A DNA stretch of 64,000 bases, taken from NCBI GenBank assembly GCA_023663945.1, contig JAMPGL010000001.1, positions 85,577 to 149,576 of the forward strand. Direction: 5' to 3'. The first letter of the stretch is position 1. Each line of letters starts with the position of its first letter. Under the pieces are notes generated by a model, which saw nothing but the letters and a program-made list of their open reading frames with translations, was not told the DNA's origin and made no database searches. A program made the position numbers and the translations under genes. The stretch is from Lachnospiraceae bacterium. Lineage in GTDB: Bacteria; Bacillota; Clostridia; Lachnospirales; Lachnospiraceae. This document shows, one piece after another, positions 43,804 to 52,717 of the stretch.

Positions 43804-46596
43804 ATGAGCATGAGACGTGGGATGAAAAGGTATACATGTTTTTTGGGTTTATGTCTGCTGTCATTATGTGTCTGCGGGTGGGAAAATGCTGATGACCAAA
43901 CAGGTCAAAAGGAGAAATTCGTGGACTTGGACGAAATCAGGGAAGAAGGCGTCGTGCTGGATTCCATGGGGCAGGAATTTGAAATTCTGGAATATATCTT
44001 TGAGATGCCTGAAGCAGAGCATGTCAGTGAGCAGGCGGCGGAAGAGATTAAGAAGTGGCAGAAGGAGGAGCTTGCGCTCTTCTGGCAGGCGGTGGAAGAG
44101 CAGGCTTCGGTGGAGGACGACAAGTTTTGGGAAATCAAGTCCAATCCGGAGGAGGAAAAGCAGATTTGGTGGGGCGCCGGATATTATCATGTGGAATATT
44201 CTGTTTTTGAGAGCGATGGGCTGATTAGCTTTTTGAAAAGGGAATATCAGCTTTACACGAACGCCGCCCATGAAATACTAGATGACAGTTCTGTCATTTT
44301 TGACAGTGACACGGGGGAGAGGGTTGCATCACAGCAGATTTTAAATAGGCTGATTGGAGAAGGAGAAGAGAAGCGCATTTATCTGGCACAGTACTTGAAG
44401 GAACAGCTTCATGAGCTGGCATGGAACGAATATTATAGTGACAGGCTGGTATATAAGATTTTGTATCAACCGGAATGCTATGTGAAGAGAGATACGTTGG
44501 TGGTGTTCTTTGATACATATGATATTGCAGTCTATGCGGCAGGAGATATTTTTCTGGAAGTTCCTTTCCATAAGTTAGACCGCCTTGAAGAGGAGATCAT
44601 TGATAAGTCATCAGCCAAAGAGCGCATTAGAAAGCTGGACAAACCGGGAGGTCAAAATGGATACCTGATTGAAATTGCGGAGGGAGAAACTGTTCGGGCG
44701 GATTTGGACGGCGACGGAGGGGAAGAGGTTCTGTTTTATCCTCTCCGCAAGGAGCCGGATAAGGATAATCATGAATTAACCATTACAGTCAATGGAAAAA
44801 AGATTGATTTTCCATTGGAGGAAAAGGCGGAAAGGAGAGCAATCGCCTTAGTGGATCTTGACAAGGAAGATGGTGAGTATGAGCTGGCAGTCCGGACGGG
44901 GGATAAGGATGTAAATCCGGAAACGGTCTTTTTTGGATATTATGACAAAGAATTAAAAGAGGTTGGCAGGACAGGCTTTTGGATAGACCGGGAAACGATC
45001 AATGACGGAAAAGCATGGATACGCGGAGACGGATTTGTCAGTGACAATGAGGAGGTTACGGAAATTCGCAAGGAAAGCAATGCCGAAGACAAAGTAATCG
45101 TGGAAGGGCTTAAGGAGGAGGGCTCCCGGATGGATTCCTTTTATCAGGAGTCTTTGCTGTTGAACTATGAGTTTTCAATGCCTTCGATAACATGTCAAGG
45201 AGAACAGGCGGCGGAGAAAATTAAAGAATGGCAGGCGGAAGAGTTTGACGCGTTTATGCAGAAGATGGAGGAGCTGGCTTTAGATGCGGACAGTGACTGT
45301 CTAGAGCGGTTGATTAGTCAGGACGGCTGGGGCGTGCCCTGCATTTACTCAGTGAAATATGATGTATTTGAGAGCGAGGGAGCGGTCAGTCTTTTAAAAG
45401 ATGAATTTCAATGCTACGGTCCAAGTCATGGAAGCACAACCAATTCGGGAATCGTATTTGACAACAGTACCGGAGAGAGGCTTTCCATTGACTATTTCCT
45501 TGACGGAGAAGAAAATCAGTGCATTGCCCTTGCACAATACCTGATTGAGCAAGTGGATAGAGAGCATCTTATTGATAATTATAAAGAAGATATTGTGCAT
45601 AAGGTTGTATTTGACCCTCAGTTTTATGTGGACGGTGATACTCTGGTTTTTCTTTTTAGTCAGGATGAGCTTGCTTCTCATGCATATGGACCTATTTTCT
45701 TAAAGGTTCCTTTAAAGACCCAAAGAGCGGTGGAAGACCGGGAGGCAATCGAAAAGTGGACGGAGGAACTGCAGATTCCCGGCAGGGTTAATCGTTATCT
45801 GGTGGAAGTTCCAAGCGGGCAGAGAAAAACAGTTGATTTGGATGGGGACGGTCAGGAAGAGGAAATTTATTATCAGGAGGAAAAATCCGCCGTGGAAAAT
45901 ATCTCGTCAAAAATCACTGTGACGATAGGCGGGAAGAAGTTTCAGCTTACTGTGGACGAAAATATAGTCCGAGAGTCCATTGGACTGGTTGACATTGACA
46001 AGGAAGACGGAAAATACGAGCTGGCGGTTCGGGCGGCGGGATCAAGTGACGATTATGTCACCGCTTTTTACAGATATGACAGTGGGGAGATTCGGGAAAT
46101 CGGCAGGATTGGATGTATCATTGACCGTGACAGTATAGACTTAGGGGAGGCGTATCTGCATGGCAATGGAGAGATTTACGGCAGCAGGGTACTTGGCATA
46201 TTGGAAATCCGTCAGGTGAATGACCGTTGGAAACTGGATGCCGATACGGATCTGTTAGTTCTTCAGGAAAAGGAGAAATATGATTACTTTTTTAAAGATT
46301 GGACGGAACCGTTTGCAGGATGGCGCTGGGAGCGCCCTTATAAATTGACGGGCGGAATTCTTGTCTATGACCAGATGGACAGGGCATCGGAATGTCGGAT
46401 TGTCACAGGAGAGGATACGCGGATTATTCAATTTCTTTCCACCGATGGTAAAAATTGGGTGGAGACGGAGCTCTTTACGGACGGCGAATTTAAGCGGGGC
46501 TGGGTTTATTTATTGGATTCTACGTTGATAGAGGTTGAAAAAGGGCAATTTAAGCCATGCTCTCAATGCATTGAGAACTTGCAGAGGGCAGGCTGA
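43804..46596 (+). CDS. large exported protein with two DUF3298-like repeats
   Basis: 930 residues. The N-terminus (MSMRRGMKRYTCFLGLCLLS then LCVCG) is a signal with a possible but non-canonical lipobox. Two homologous halves follow, each with an EQAAEEIKKWQ-type helix, YSVFESDGLISFLKREYQ-type block, and a strand set ending DTLVVFFDTYDIAVYAAG (residue ~230) or DTLVFLFSQDELASHAYG (~612). Each half then has a VDLDGDG motif followed by VDIDKEDGKYELAVR or equivalent. Internal gene duplication is evident. Function unknown. Confidence 0.75.
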   Translation: MSMRRGMKRYTCFLGLCLLSLCVCGWENADDQTGQKEKFVDLDEIREEGVVLDSMGQEFEILEYIFEMPEAEHVSEQAAEEIKKWQKEELALFWQAVEEQASVEDDKFWEIKSNPEEEKQIWWGAGYYHVEYSVFESDGLISFLKREYQLYTNAAHEILDDSSVIFDSDTGERVASQQILNRLIGEGEEKRIYLAQYLKEQLHELAWNEYYSDRLVYKILYQPECYVKRDTLVVFFDTYDIAVYAAGDIFLEVPFHKLDRLEEEIIDKSSAKERIRKLDKPGGQNGYLIEIAEGETVRADLDGDGGEEVLFYPLRKEPDKDNHELTITVNGKKIDFPLEEKAERRAIALVDLDKEDGEYELAVRTGDKDVNPETVFFGYYDKELKEVGRTGFWIDRETINDGKAWIRGDGFVSDNEEVTEIRKESNAEDKVIVEGLKEEGSRMDSFYQESLLLNYEFSMPSITCQGEQAAEKIKEWQAEEFDAFMQKMEELALDADSDCLERLISQDGWGVPCIYSVKYDVFESEGAVSLLKDEFQCYGPSHGSTTNSGIVFDNSTGERLSIDYFLDGEENQCIALAQYLIEQVDREHLIDNYKEDIVHKVVFDPQFYVDGDTLVFLFSQDELASHAYGPIFLKVPLKTQRAVEDREAIEKWTEELQIPGRVNRYLVEVPSGQRKTVDLDGDGQEEEIYYQEEKSAVENISSKITVTIGGKKFQLTVDENIVRESIGLVDIDKEDGKYELAVRAAGSSDDYVTAFYRYDSGEIREIGRIGCIIDRDSIDLGEAYLHGNGEIYGSRVLGILEIRQVNDRWKLDADTDLLVLQEKEKYDYFFKDWTEPFAGWRWERPYKLTGGILVYDQMDRASECRIVTGEDTRIIQFLSTDGKNWVETELFTDGEFKRGWVYLLDSTLIEVEKGQFKPCSQCIENLQRAG

Positions 46597-46617
46597 CAGG
46601 AAAGGAAGTCGGGAAAT

Positions 46618-47289
46618 ATGAAGGAACTGGAAGCATCGAAGCTGTTTCATTCCATTACGGAAAAGGAGTTAGAGCGGATACTGAAATGCTCCAAGTCGCA
46701 GATAAAAAAGTATCCTCAGGGGAGCTATATTTTTGAGCAGGAAGGGCTTCCGACCAAGCTGTTTTTACTGTTGGAAGGGCAGGTGCAGATTTGCAAGGAT
46801 TTTACTTCCGGCAAGCGGGACGTGCTTTATCTGGTGGAAGAAGGCAATGTATTTGGAGAAATCTTTTTGTTTGGGGACAGACGGCATTACTGGTATGATG
46901 CGGCGGTGTCTAAGGATGCGACGGTGCTGGAAGTGCCTTGGGATTTCTTTTATCATTTTTGTTCCAATGCATGTGACCATCATAAACAACTGACGCAGAA
47001 CATGCTGGAAATAATGTCGGAAAATAACTTTAAGATTACAAGAAAGCTGCATATTGTCAGTACCTCTTCCCTTCGGGAAAGAATTGCTATCTGGCTGATT
47101 GACTCCATGGACGAGGCGGGGCAGGTGGAGCTTATGATGAACCGGGAACAGCTTGCAGACTTTTTGGGCGTGGCACGGCCTTCCTTATCCAGAGAGCTGA
47201 TGCGGATGCAGGCGGACGGGCTGATTGAGGTTTCCAAAAAGAAGATTGTGGTGCTGGATAGGGAAGCAGTGGAGCTATTGTATGATTAG
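46618..47289 (+). CDS. Crp/Fnr-family transcriptional regulator
   Basis: 223 residues: an N-terminal cyclic-nucleotide-binding-like beta barrel (SYIFEQEGLPTKLFLLLEGQ and GNVFGEIFLFGDRRHYW), a long dimer helix, and a C-terminal winged helix with NREQLADFLGVARPSLSREL. No N-terminal cysteine cluster of the Fnr type is present, so the effector is unknown. It lies 21 bp after the large exported protein. A matching dyad stands 65 bp downstream, before grcA. Confidence 0.9.
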   Translation: MKELEASKLFHSITEKELERILKCSKSQIKKYPQGSYIFEQEGLPTKLFLLLEGQVQICKDFTSGKRDVLYLVEEGNVFGEIFLFGDRRHYWYDAAVSKDATVLEVPWDFFYHFCSNACDHHKQLTQNMLEIMSENNFKITRKLHIVSTSSLRERIAIWLIDSMDEAGQVELMMNREQLADFLGVARPSLSRELMRMQADGLIEVSKKKIVVLDREAVELLYD

Positions 47290-47353
47290 GGGTTAGATTT
47301 TGGTTTCCTGTATGCTTACGGAAAGGCAAAATTTGATGAAAAAATTTAAAAAT

Positions 47354-47396
47354 CGTAACCAGTGTTACGGAATTATTTGTTTAGAGACATTAGAAT
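47354..47396 (+). promoter_or_regulatory. Crp/Fnr-type operator in class II position and -10 box
   Basis: CGTAAC-CAGT-GTTACG (47354-47369) is a perfect dyad with the 4-bp spacing of Crp/Fnr-type sites; GTAAC-N4-GTTAC is like HcpR-type motifs. TAGAAT follows at 47391-47396. With a start site near 47403 the dyad centre (47361.5) falls at about -41.5, the class II activator position. No good -35 is present, consistent with activator dependence. Confidence 0.75.
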
Positions 47397-47461
47397 ATAC
47401 ATAAATCAAAAACAAATATAATCTGCTTGAAGGATACAGAGAGAAGAAAGGAGAATGCATC

Positions 47462-47701
47462 ATGACAAACACGGCACAGGTTGATAACTTAGTTAATCTT
47501 TTGGATGGATATGCGACAAAGGGAGGGCATCATTTGAATGTCAATGTTTTGAACCGGGATACGCTTTTAGATGCGCAGAAGAACCCGGAGAAATATCCCC
47601 AGCTTACCATCCGCGTGTCCGGCTATGCGGTGAACTTTATTAAGCTTACGCCGGAACAGCAGGCGGACGTTATTTCCAGAACCTTCCACGAAGCAATGTA
47701 A
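47462..47701 (+). CDS. grcA: autonomous glycyl radical protein, GrcA-like
   Basis: 79 residues matching the C-terminal radical domain of pyruvate formate-lyase. The glycyl motif is IRVSGYAV with the radical G54, followed by [20 protein letters not shown]. In Escherichia coli the homologue replaces oxygen-damaged PFL ends. The N-terminal part, with [19 protein letters not shown], is also PFL-like. AAAGGAG precedes the ATG. No PFL or its activase lies in the window. Probably controlled by the adjacent Crp/Fnr protein. Confidence 0.88.
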   Translation: MTNTAQVDNLVNLLDGYATKGGHHLNVNVLNRDTLLDAQKNPEKYPQLTIRVSGYAVNFIKLTPEQQADVISRTFHEAM

Positions 47702-47713
47702 TGGATGAGCAGA

Positions 47714-47737
47714 AAGGGAGCCGAAAGGCTCCTTTTT
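47714..47737 (+). terminator. terminator after grcA
   Basis: GGAGCC-GAAA-GGCTCC (47717-47732) followed by five T residues, 16 bp after the grcA stop. Confidence 0.9.
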
Positions 47738-47845
47738 GTGTGGGAGGGGAAATGACGAAAACATAGAAAACTTCGTTAAATGCAAAATATTAGCATGAAA
47801 AAATCTGACAAAAAAGCCATAATTACGAAAAAATCGATAATAATG

Positions 47846-47873
47846 TTGACTTTTTGAATTTAATGGATATATT
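47846..47873 (+). promoter_or_regulatory. promoter of the RloA/RloB-like pair
   Basis: TTGACT (47846-47851), 16-bp spacer and TATATT (47868-47873), about 38 bp before the ATPase start. Confidence 0.7.
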
Positions 47874-47910
47874 ATGGTAGTAGAAATGCTTTATTTTGGA
47901 GGAAAGACGA

Positions 47911-49179
47911 ATGTTGCTAATGTTCAAAGTAAAGAACTACACCTCATTTAAAAATGAATCCATACTCGATATGAGAGCAACCGCATATGTGCAGCACCCT
48001 GCCCACGTGATACGTGTTAATGATAAGCTTGGTCTGTTAAAAACAACCGCTTTATATGGCGCGAATGCATCAGGGAAGTCTAACTTTATCTCGGCAATGT
48101 TCTTTTTTGAACAGTATATATTTTCTCAATTTCTCAGCCAGAAGGAGAATGAGAATTTTGAAGCCAACAAAACAGGAACGAAATTGGAGCCTTTTAGTTT
48201 ATCAGATGATATAAATAATGCTTCAGAGTTTGACATTATATTTCTGTATAATGGCAGACAGATACAGTATGGCTTTGAGTGTACTTCGGAAGAGGTTTTA
48301 AACGAATGGTTATTTATTGATGATAAAAAAGTTTTTGAACGGGAAGGCACAGAACTTTCATTTGGAAGTAAATATCAAAAGATATTGGGGGCTTATAAAA
48401 AATTGCCTGCTGAGAGGTTATATATCGCTGTACTTGAGTACTTTCTTGACGAGGAAGCCAAAAGAATTGTTCTTGATGATTTTATTTCTTTTTTTAATAA
48501 GGAATACAATGTGTTTACGGAAATCCTTTTTGAATCGACTGTAAAGGGTTTGGCAGGAATGGTTGGACTTTCTCAAAAATTAGTCGGCAATAAAACATAT
48601 AGGAAAAAGGTAGAAAATTATCTTCGCTTGATAGATGTAGGGATTAAGCGGCTTGATGTGCAGACAGAAACAGTTTTCAATGAAAATTCCGGCAAAAAGA
48701 CAGAAGAAAAGGTTGTCCGAACCGTACATGATATTTATGATGACTCTGGAAATATAGTTGGAGAAAAATTTTTTGATTTGCGCCAAGAGTCTACTGGCAC
48801 GCTTCGCTTTTTGGCTTATATTCAAAATATTATTGAGATGATTTCTAATGGAGGCGTGTTTATTGTGGATGAAATGTCTGCAAGACTGCACCCACTGTTG
48901 ACTAAATTAATTGTAGATATTTTTTGTTCCAGCCAAAATGAAAGAGCACAGTTGATTTTTACTACTCATGATATTTCATTACTAAATAATAATCAGTTTC
49001 GGCGCGATGAGGTGGTGTTTATCGACAAAAATGAATATGGAGAATCCAGTTTATATGCCCTTTCGGATTTGAAAGTACGAGAAGATGCAACTTTTAACAA
49101 AGATTACCTTCAGGGGAAGTATGGGGCAATTCCTATTTTTAATTATGATGAAATTATGGGCGGTGAACTGAATGGGTAG
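47911..49179 (+). CDS. AAA-family ATPase, RloA/AbiLi-like defence component
   Basis: 422 residues. ATG 47911 (MLLMFKVKNYTSFKNESILD) follows TGGAGG at 8 nt. The sequence has SMC/OLD-like features: Walker A GANASGKSNFISAM, then a long middle region, ESTGTLRFLAYI, Walker B GVFIVDEMSARLHPLL and a late TTHDISLL. The partner downstream is RloB-like and overlaps by 8 bp. In Lactococcus the related AbiLi/AbiLii pair gives abortive phage resistance, so a defence role is likely but unproven here. Confidence 0.85.
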   Translation: MLLMFKVKNYTSFKNESILDMRATAYVQHPAHVIRVNDKLGLLKTTALYGANASGKSNFISAMFFFEQYIFSQFLSQKENENFEANKTGTKLEPFSLSDDINNASEFDIIFLYNGRQIQYGFECTSEEVLNEWLFIDDKKVFEREGTELSFGSKYQKILGAYKKLPAERLYIAVLEYFLDEEAKRIVLDDFISFFNKEYNVFTEILFESTVKGLAGMVGLSQKLVGNKTYRKKVENYLRLIDVGIKRLDVQTETVFNENSGKKTEEKVVRTVHDIYDDSGNIVGEKFFDLRQESTGTLRFLAYIQNIIEMISNGGVFIVDEMSARLHPLLTKLIVDIFCSSQNERAQLIFTTHDISLLNNNQFRRDEVVFIDKNEYGESSLYALSDLKVREDATFNKDYLQGKYGAIPIFNYDEIMGGELNG

Positions 49180-49816
49180 AACACAATTGTCTCCGCAGCG
49201 TCTTTCTGAGACAAGAAAGACTAATATAGGACATATCATTATATTTTGTGAAGGAAAAACTGAGAAATATTATTTTGATTACTTTGCAGAAATTATCAGA
49301 AAAAATAAGTATACTGACGTAGAAGTTATCTTGGAAACTGCAAATGGAAATGCGCAGACGGTATTAAACTGTGCAAATGAATTTATGGCTGATGAAAGGC
49401 ATAATCAAAAATTTAATACTTATGGCAAATATTTGGCATTTGATTGTGATGCTCCGCCGGATATTCAGGCGGTAGTGTTAGCTGCTGCCGGATACGAGTT
49501 ATTGATTTCAAATTTTTTATTTGAAACATGGCTGCTTATGCATTTTGAAGATGTTGAAGAAAAAATATCAAAGAAAGAAATTTACAGACGTCTGTCATTT
49601 CACTTGCATGATGTTTATTCAAAAGGACATAAAGGAAAAACACGTGAAATAGTTCAAAACGGCAATATAGAAAAAGCCATTGATAACGCAAGGGCATTAG
49701 AAAAGCAGTATATCACGGAAGGCAAAAGTATTTTTGCGGACATCAAGGCTATGAACCCGTTCACCAGTGTTTACAAATTAATAGAACAATTCATGATTGA
49801 AATTTCAGAATATTAA
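49172..49816 (+). CDS. RloB-family Toprim-like protein, AbiLii-like
   Basis: 214 residues. Toprim-type acidic motifs are visible: E27 in FCEGKTEKYYFDYF and D91/D93 in LAFDCDAPP, then a family-typical SNFLFETWLLMHFED. This is the RloB fold, proposed to act as nuclease or effector of the ATPase next to it. The start overlaps the end of the ATPase gene (AATGGGTAG), indicating coupled expression. Confidence 0.85.
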   Translation: MGRTQLSPQRLSETRKTNIGHIIIFCEGKTEKYYFDYFAEIIRKNKYTDVEVILETANGNAQTVLNCANEFMADERHNQKFNTYGKYLAFDCDAPPDIQAVVLAAAGYELLISNFLFETWLLMHFEDVEEKISKKEIYRRLSFHLHDVYSKGHKGKTREIVQNGNIEKAIDNARALEKQYITEGKSIFADIKAMNPFTSVYKLIEQFMIEISEY

Positions 49817-49864
49817 AGAGGAGCAGTTTACTAAAGAAACTTTATTTAGGGGGGACATAAGAAC

Positions 49865-50407
49865 ATGATACTGTCAGACCGCACGATTACAAAGATGCTT
49901 GATGATAAATTGTTGACGATAACGCCGATAGAACGTGAGCAGATACAGCCTGCAAGCGTAGATATTCGGCTGGGAAATACGTTCAGCATCGTTGAAGATA
50001 CACCTTCGGGAATTATAACTTTGGATCATTTGATCAAATACAAGTCAATCCAGACAGATACATACCTGATTTTACCGGGACAGTTTGTACTTGCAACCAC
50101 TATGGAGTATTTTGAACTTCCGGACAATCTGACTGCATTTGTGGAAGGGCGGAGCTCCCTTGGACGCATGGGCTTATTTATCCAGAATGCGGGCTGGGTA
50201 GACCCGGGATTTAAAGGTGAAATAACGTTGGAATTATACAATGCAAACCGATGTGCCATAGAGCTTAAATCGGGACGCAGAATCGGACAGCTTGTGTTTG
50301 CCAAAATGGATAATCCGGCGCTTAATCCGTATCATGGGAAATATCAGGGACAAACCGGAGCCACCGGTTCAAGAATATTTATGGATAAAGATGGAGAAGG
50401 AGCGTAG
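49865..50407 (+). CDS. dcd: dCTP deaminase
   Basis: Converts dCTP to dUTP or, in bifunctional forms, directly to dUMP. The 180-residue sequence has QIQPASVDIRLGN, the catalytic block VEGRSSLGRMGLF, AGWVDPGFKGEITLEL and YQGQTGATGSR. GGGGGG precedes the ATG. The last 65 bp including the stop recur as a fragment at 52206. Location right after a phage-defence pair is notable because some dCTP deaminases themselves act in phage defence; this one looks like the housekeeping form. Confidence 0.93.
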   Translation: MILSDRTITKMLDDKLLTITPIEREQIQPASVDIRLGNTFSIVEDTPSGIITLDHLIKYKSIQTDTYLILPGQFVLATTMEYFELPDNLTAFVEGRSSLGRMGLFIQNAGWVDPGFKGEITLELYNANRCAIELKSGRRIGQLVFAKMDNPALNPYHGKYQGQTGATGSRIFMDKDGEGA

Positions 50408-50446
50408 AAGGATACTTAAACTTTGCAGTTAAAAGAGGAGCTTTGT

Positions 50447-51205
50447 ATGAAAGCAATTATAATGGATTTAGACCGAACTTTGCTTCACACCGACAAAACG
50501 GTGTCGGACTACACATGCAGAATACTAAAGAAATGTCATGATAAAGGAATTTATCTTATGGCGGCAACCGCACGCCCGGAGAGGGCTGTGTTATCCTACC
50601 ATGAACAGATTGGTTTTGATGCAATAACAACATTAAACGGCGCAAGAATTATTTTGCCTCATGGAAGGATTGAAAATGGAATTGCACTGGACAGTGCAGA
50701 AAGTATTTTGAAAAGAGTAATTCAGATACCGAATTTGGTTTTGTCAATGGAAACGGGAGACGGTATTTTTGCCAATGCCCCGATTCCTGAGTGGAATGCA
50801 ATTGTGTCTGATCAGTTTCCGGTTCCGCCGACCCAAAGCATCATCTATAAAATATTATTGAGAAGTAAAGAAAACAATATTAACCGGGAAGTCAGAGAAG
50901 CCTTAACCGCAGATACGTACATGTCGGTAGCAGAAGGGACGCTGATACAGATTATGAGTAGAGCATCTACCAAATGGAACGGAATAAAAACTATGTTGGA
51001 GGCGGTAGAAACCGGACAGGATGAAGCAGTATATTTTGGAGATGATAATGACGATATAGAGTCAATAAAGAATTGCGGTGTGGGAGTTGCCGTCGCCAAT
51101 GCAATTGATGCGGTTCTTGACGCGGCGGACTTTATAACCAAAAGCAATGATGAGGACGGAGTGGCTTGGTATATTGAGGAAAATATTTTGCAGGGGAGCT
51201 ATTAG
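50447..51205 (+). CDS. HAD-superfamily (Cof-type) phosphatase
   Basis: 252 residues from ATG 50447 (MKAIIMDLDRTLLHTDKTVS), with AGAGGAGC upstream; the frame from 50423 adds residues before the site. The nucleophile is in MDLDRT, with Asp-x-Asp intact, and motif IV is GDDNDDIESIKN. The large middle cap makes it type IIB, the Cof class acting on sugar phosphates or nucleotides. Substrate unknown. Confidence 0.88.
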   Translation: MKAIIMDLDRTLLHTDKTVSDYTCRILKKCHDKGIYLMAATARPERAVLSYHEQIGFDAITTLNGARIILPHGRIENGIALDSAESILKRVIQIPNLVLSMETGDGIFANAPIPEWNAIVSDQFPVPPTQSIIYKILLRSKENNINREVREALTADTYMSVAEGTLIQIMSRASTKWNGIKTMLEAVETGQDEAVYFGDDNDDIESIKNCGVGVAVANAIDAVLDAADFITKSNDEDGVAWYIEENILQGSY

Positions 51206-51515
51206 GCTGTATGGGCGGATTGGAAATAGGAGGTCTTTAGAATACTAAGACCGGATAAATGCATAGATGAGTTTGCAAACCCCGAAGTAATAACAGATGA
51301 TCTGCTATAGATACAAATATGGAAAGTAGTGGTTTTCTGTTGTAGTGGGATTTCGATAATTCCTGTGGGTTTCCATTGAGGTGGAATAGCCTTTTTCTGG
51401 TATGATTTGAAGTGGAAAAAGGTTGCAATCCTTAATAGTGAATTAGTGTATATATTATTTATTGCTTTACAAATAAAAGGTGAGAATGTATTATAATTAG
51501 AGATTACAGAAGAGA
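51206..51515 (+). other. intergenic region with a promoter near its end
   Basis: 310 bp without a gene. A degenerate frame (RPDKCIDEFANPEVITDDLL) runs from about 51241 to 51310 without a start and may be a gene remnant. Near the end TTTACA (51466-51471), 17-bp spacer and TATTAT (51489-51494) make a promoter for the next gene. Confidence 0.5.
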
Positions 51516-52118
51516 ATGAAAATTTTTATCGAAGAACAGGAAAATAACTTTGAGGAATATGGAAATTTACATATTCAAAAAGAGAAAAATACTATGGACA
51601 GGAATGTAAATGTCATTGTCGGTCTTAATGGGGAAAAAATTGTCTTAATCAATGATATCCGGTTTAAGGGCAAAAAGAGGGAAGATTGGAAGGACGTAGA
51701 GGAATATCTTAAAGAGTATGTCGGGGAATTTTACGAGACCGCGGAAACATCAGAGAAGATATTCATTTCCAGCAGTTTCCCGGATGAATATGCTGGATCG
51801 GAGAGCAGGCTTGCTCTTAAAGGAGCCGTTGCAAAAGCCAAGGCAAATGCGGCGCAGGGGATTCCTGAGTTGATACAGATTGCCACGAATGGGGAATATT
51901 CAGAGAATACCAAAAAGAAGCATGAAAAGGATGCAAAGTATGGATGGTATCGATATGATGTGAGGTTTGCTTTGCCAGTGTATGATGATAAGAGCGGAGA
52001 GGTTTGCCGGTACAATATCTTTTTTGCTCGGATGCTGATACGTCATGATGCGGATGGCAAAAAGTATTTATATGATTTGTTGGCGATAAAAAAAGAAACG
52101 AGCAGCCCGCTTGAGTAA
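51516..52118 (+). CDS. hypothetical protein of a mobile-associated type
   Basis: 200 residues, not confidently recognised. The central and C-terminal parts have EYLKEYVGEFYETAETSEKI, ALKGAVAKAKANAAQGIPEL, then KYGWYRYDVRFALPVYDDKS and RHDADGKKYLYDLLAIKKET. The arrangement of Tyr, His and Lys near the C-terminus recalls barnase/EndoU-like nuclease tails of phage toxins, but that is a guess. The start is weakly supported: no clear ribosome site before ATG 51516; ATG 51594 is an alternative. Confidence 0.55.
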   Translation: MKIFIEEQENNFEEYGNLHIQKEKNTMDRNVNVIVGLNGEKIVLINDIRFKGKKREDWKDVEEYLKEYVGEFYETAETSEKIFISSSFPDEYAGSESRLALKGAVAKAKANAAQGIPELIQIATNGEYSENTKKKHEKDAKYGWYRYDVRFALPVYDDKSGEVCRYNIFFARMLIRHDADGKKYLYDLLAIKKETSSPLE

Positions 52119-52205
52119 AAACTGTACGGTGAAAACCCATCTCTTTTACAAATAATTATATTGAGGATATGGGATTTTGTCAATAAGGATTTTGTAAAAT
52201 ATAAA

Positions 52206-52270
52206 GGACAAACCGGCGCCACCGGTTCAAGAATATTTATGGATAAGGATGGAGTGGGAGCGTAGAAGGA
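52206..52270 (+). pseudogene. dcd 3'-end fragment
   Basis: 65 bp matching the end of dcd (50348-50412) at 61 positions, including the stop codon. It encodes only GQTGATGSRIFMDKDGVGA. It shows that a segment carrying dcd was duplicated or that the intervening 1.8 kb was inserted by homologous exchange. Confidence 0.85.
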
Positions 52271-52314
52271 TTGAAAATAGAAGGAACGCTGGGTGCAGGC
52301 GGTGAGGAATTACT

Positions 52315-52596
52315 ATGAAAGAAGAATCTGTTTTTATTTTAAGCATTATGGCATGTGTTTTTCCTGTTGTATTTGTAATAGCAGCCTTTTTTGAAAATGC
52401 TGAGCCATATAATTATTTGGTATTTCTTACTTCCCTTATGGAAGGAGCTTTTGTAGGCAGTATTTTTGGAATTATTGCACTTGTCTGTAACAGAAGAACA
52501 AAAAGTAGAAAAATATTTATTCTTTCACTGATTCCTGTATTTACGTTGTTAATATTAATAGTAAACAGCCTTAGTCATTTCAGCAATATGCCCTAG
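52315..52596 (+). CDS. small membrane protein
   Basis: 93 residues with about three membrane helices (residues ~6-25, ~36-57 and ~68-87) and a short charged RRTKSRK loop. Not recognised. No strong ribosome site (GCGGTGAGGAATT). Its end overlaps the convergent MazG-like fragment by 17 bp, at a likely rearrangement point. Confidence 0.55.
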   Translation: MKEESVFILSIMACVFPVVFVIAAFFENAEPYNYLVFLTSLMEGAFVGSIFGIIALVCNRRTKSRKIFILSLIPVFTLLILIVNSLSHFSNMP

Positions 52597-52717
52597 ATAT
52601 GATAGAGGCAGCCTCACCGCATTCCTCGAGGAGCCTTGTCATAATTTCATAGGGTGAATTTCCAGCCGGGAATCTGTTGTTCATTCCTTTTGCCATAATT
52701 AACGCTTTATCAAACAT
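52580..52717 (-). pseudogene. MazG-like nucleotide pyrophosphohydrolase, 3'-truncated
   Basis: From ATG 52717 the frame reads MFDKALIMAKGMNNRFPAGN and then YEIMTRLLEECGEAAS, the first helix of a MazG-like fold with its EExxE metal site. It stops 45 codons in, where it meets the end of the convergent membrane-protein gene. The remaining helices are missing, so activity is unlikely. Confidence 0.6.

Noticed and set aside
47132-47329. Minus-strand frame across the end of the Crp/Fnr gene
   Set aside because: Antisense shadow; the plus-strand helix-turn-helix is clear.
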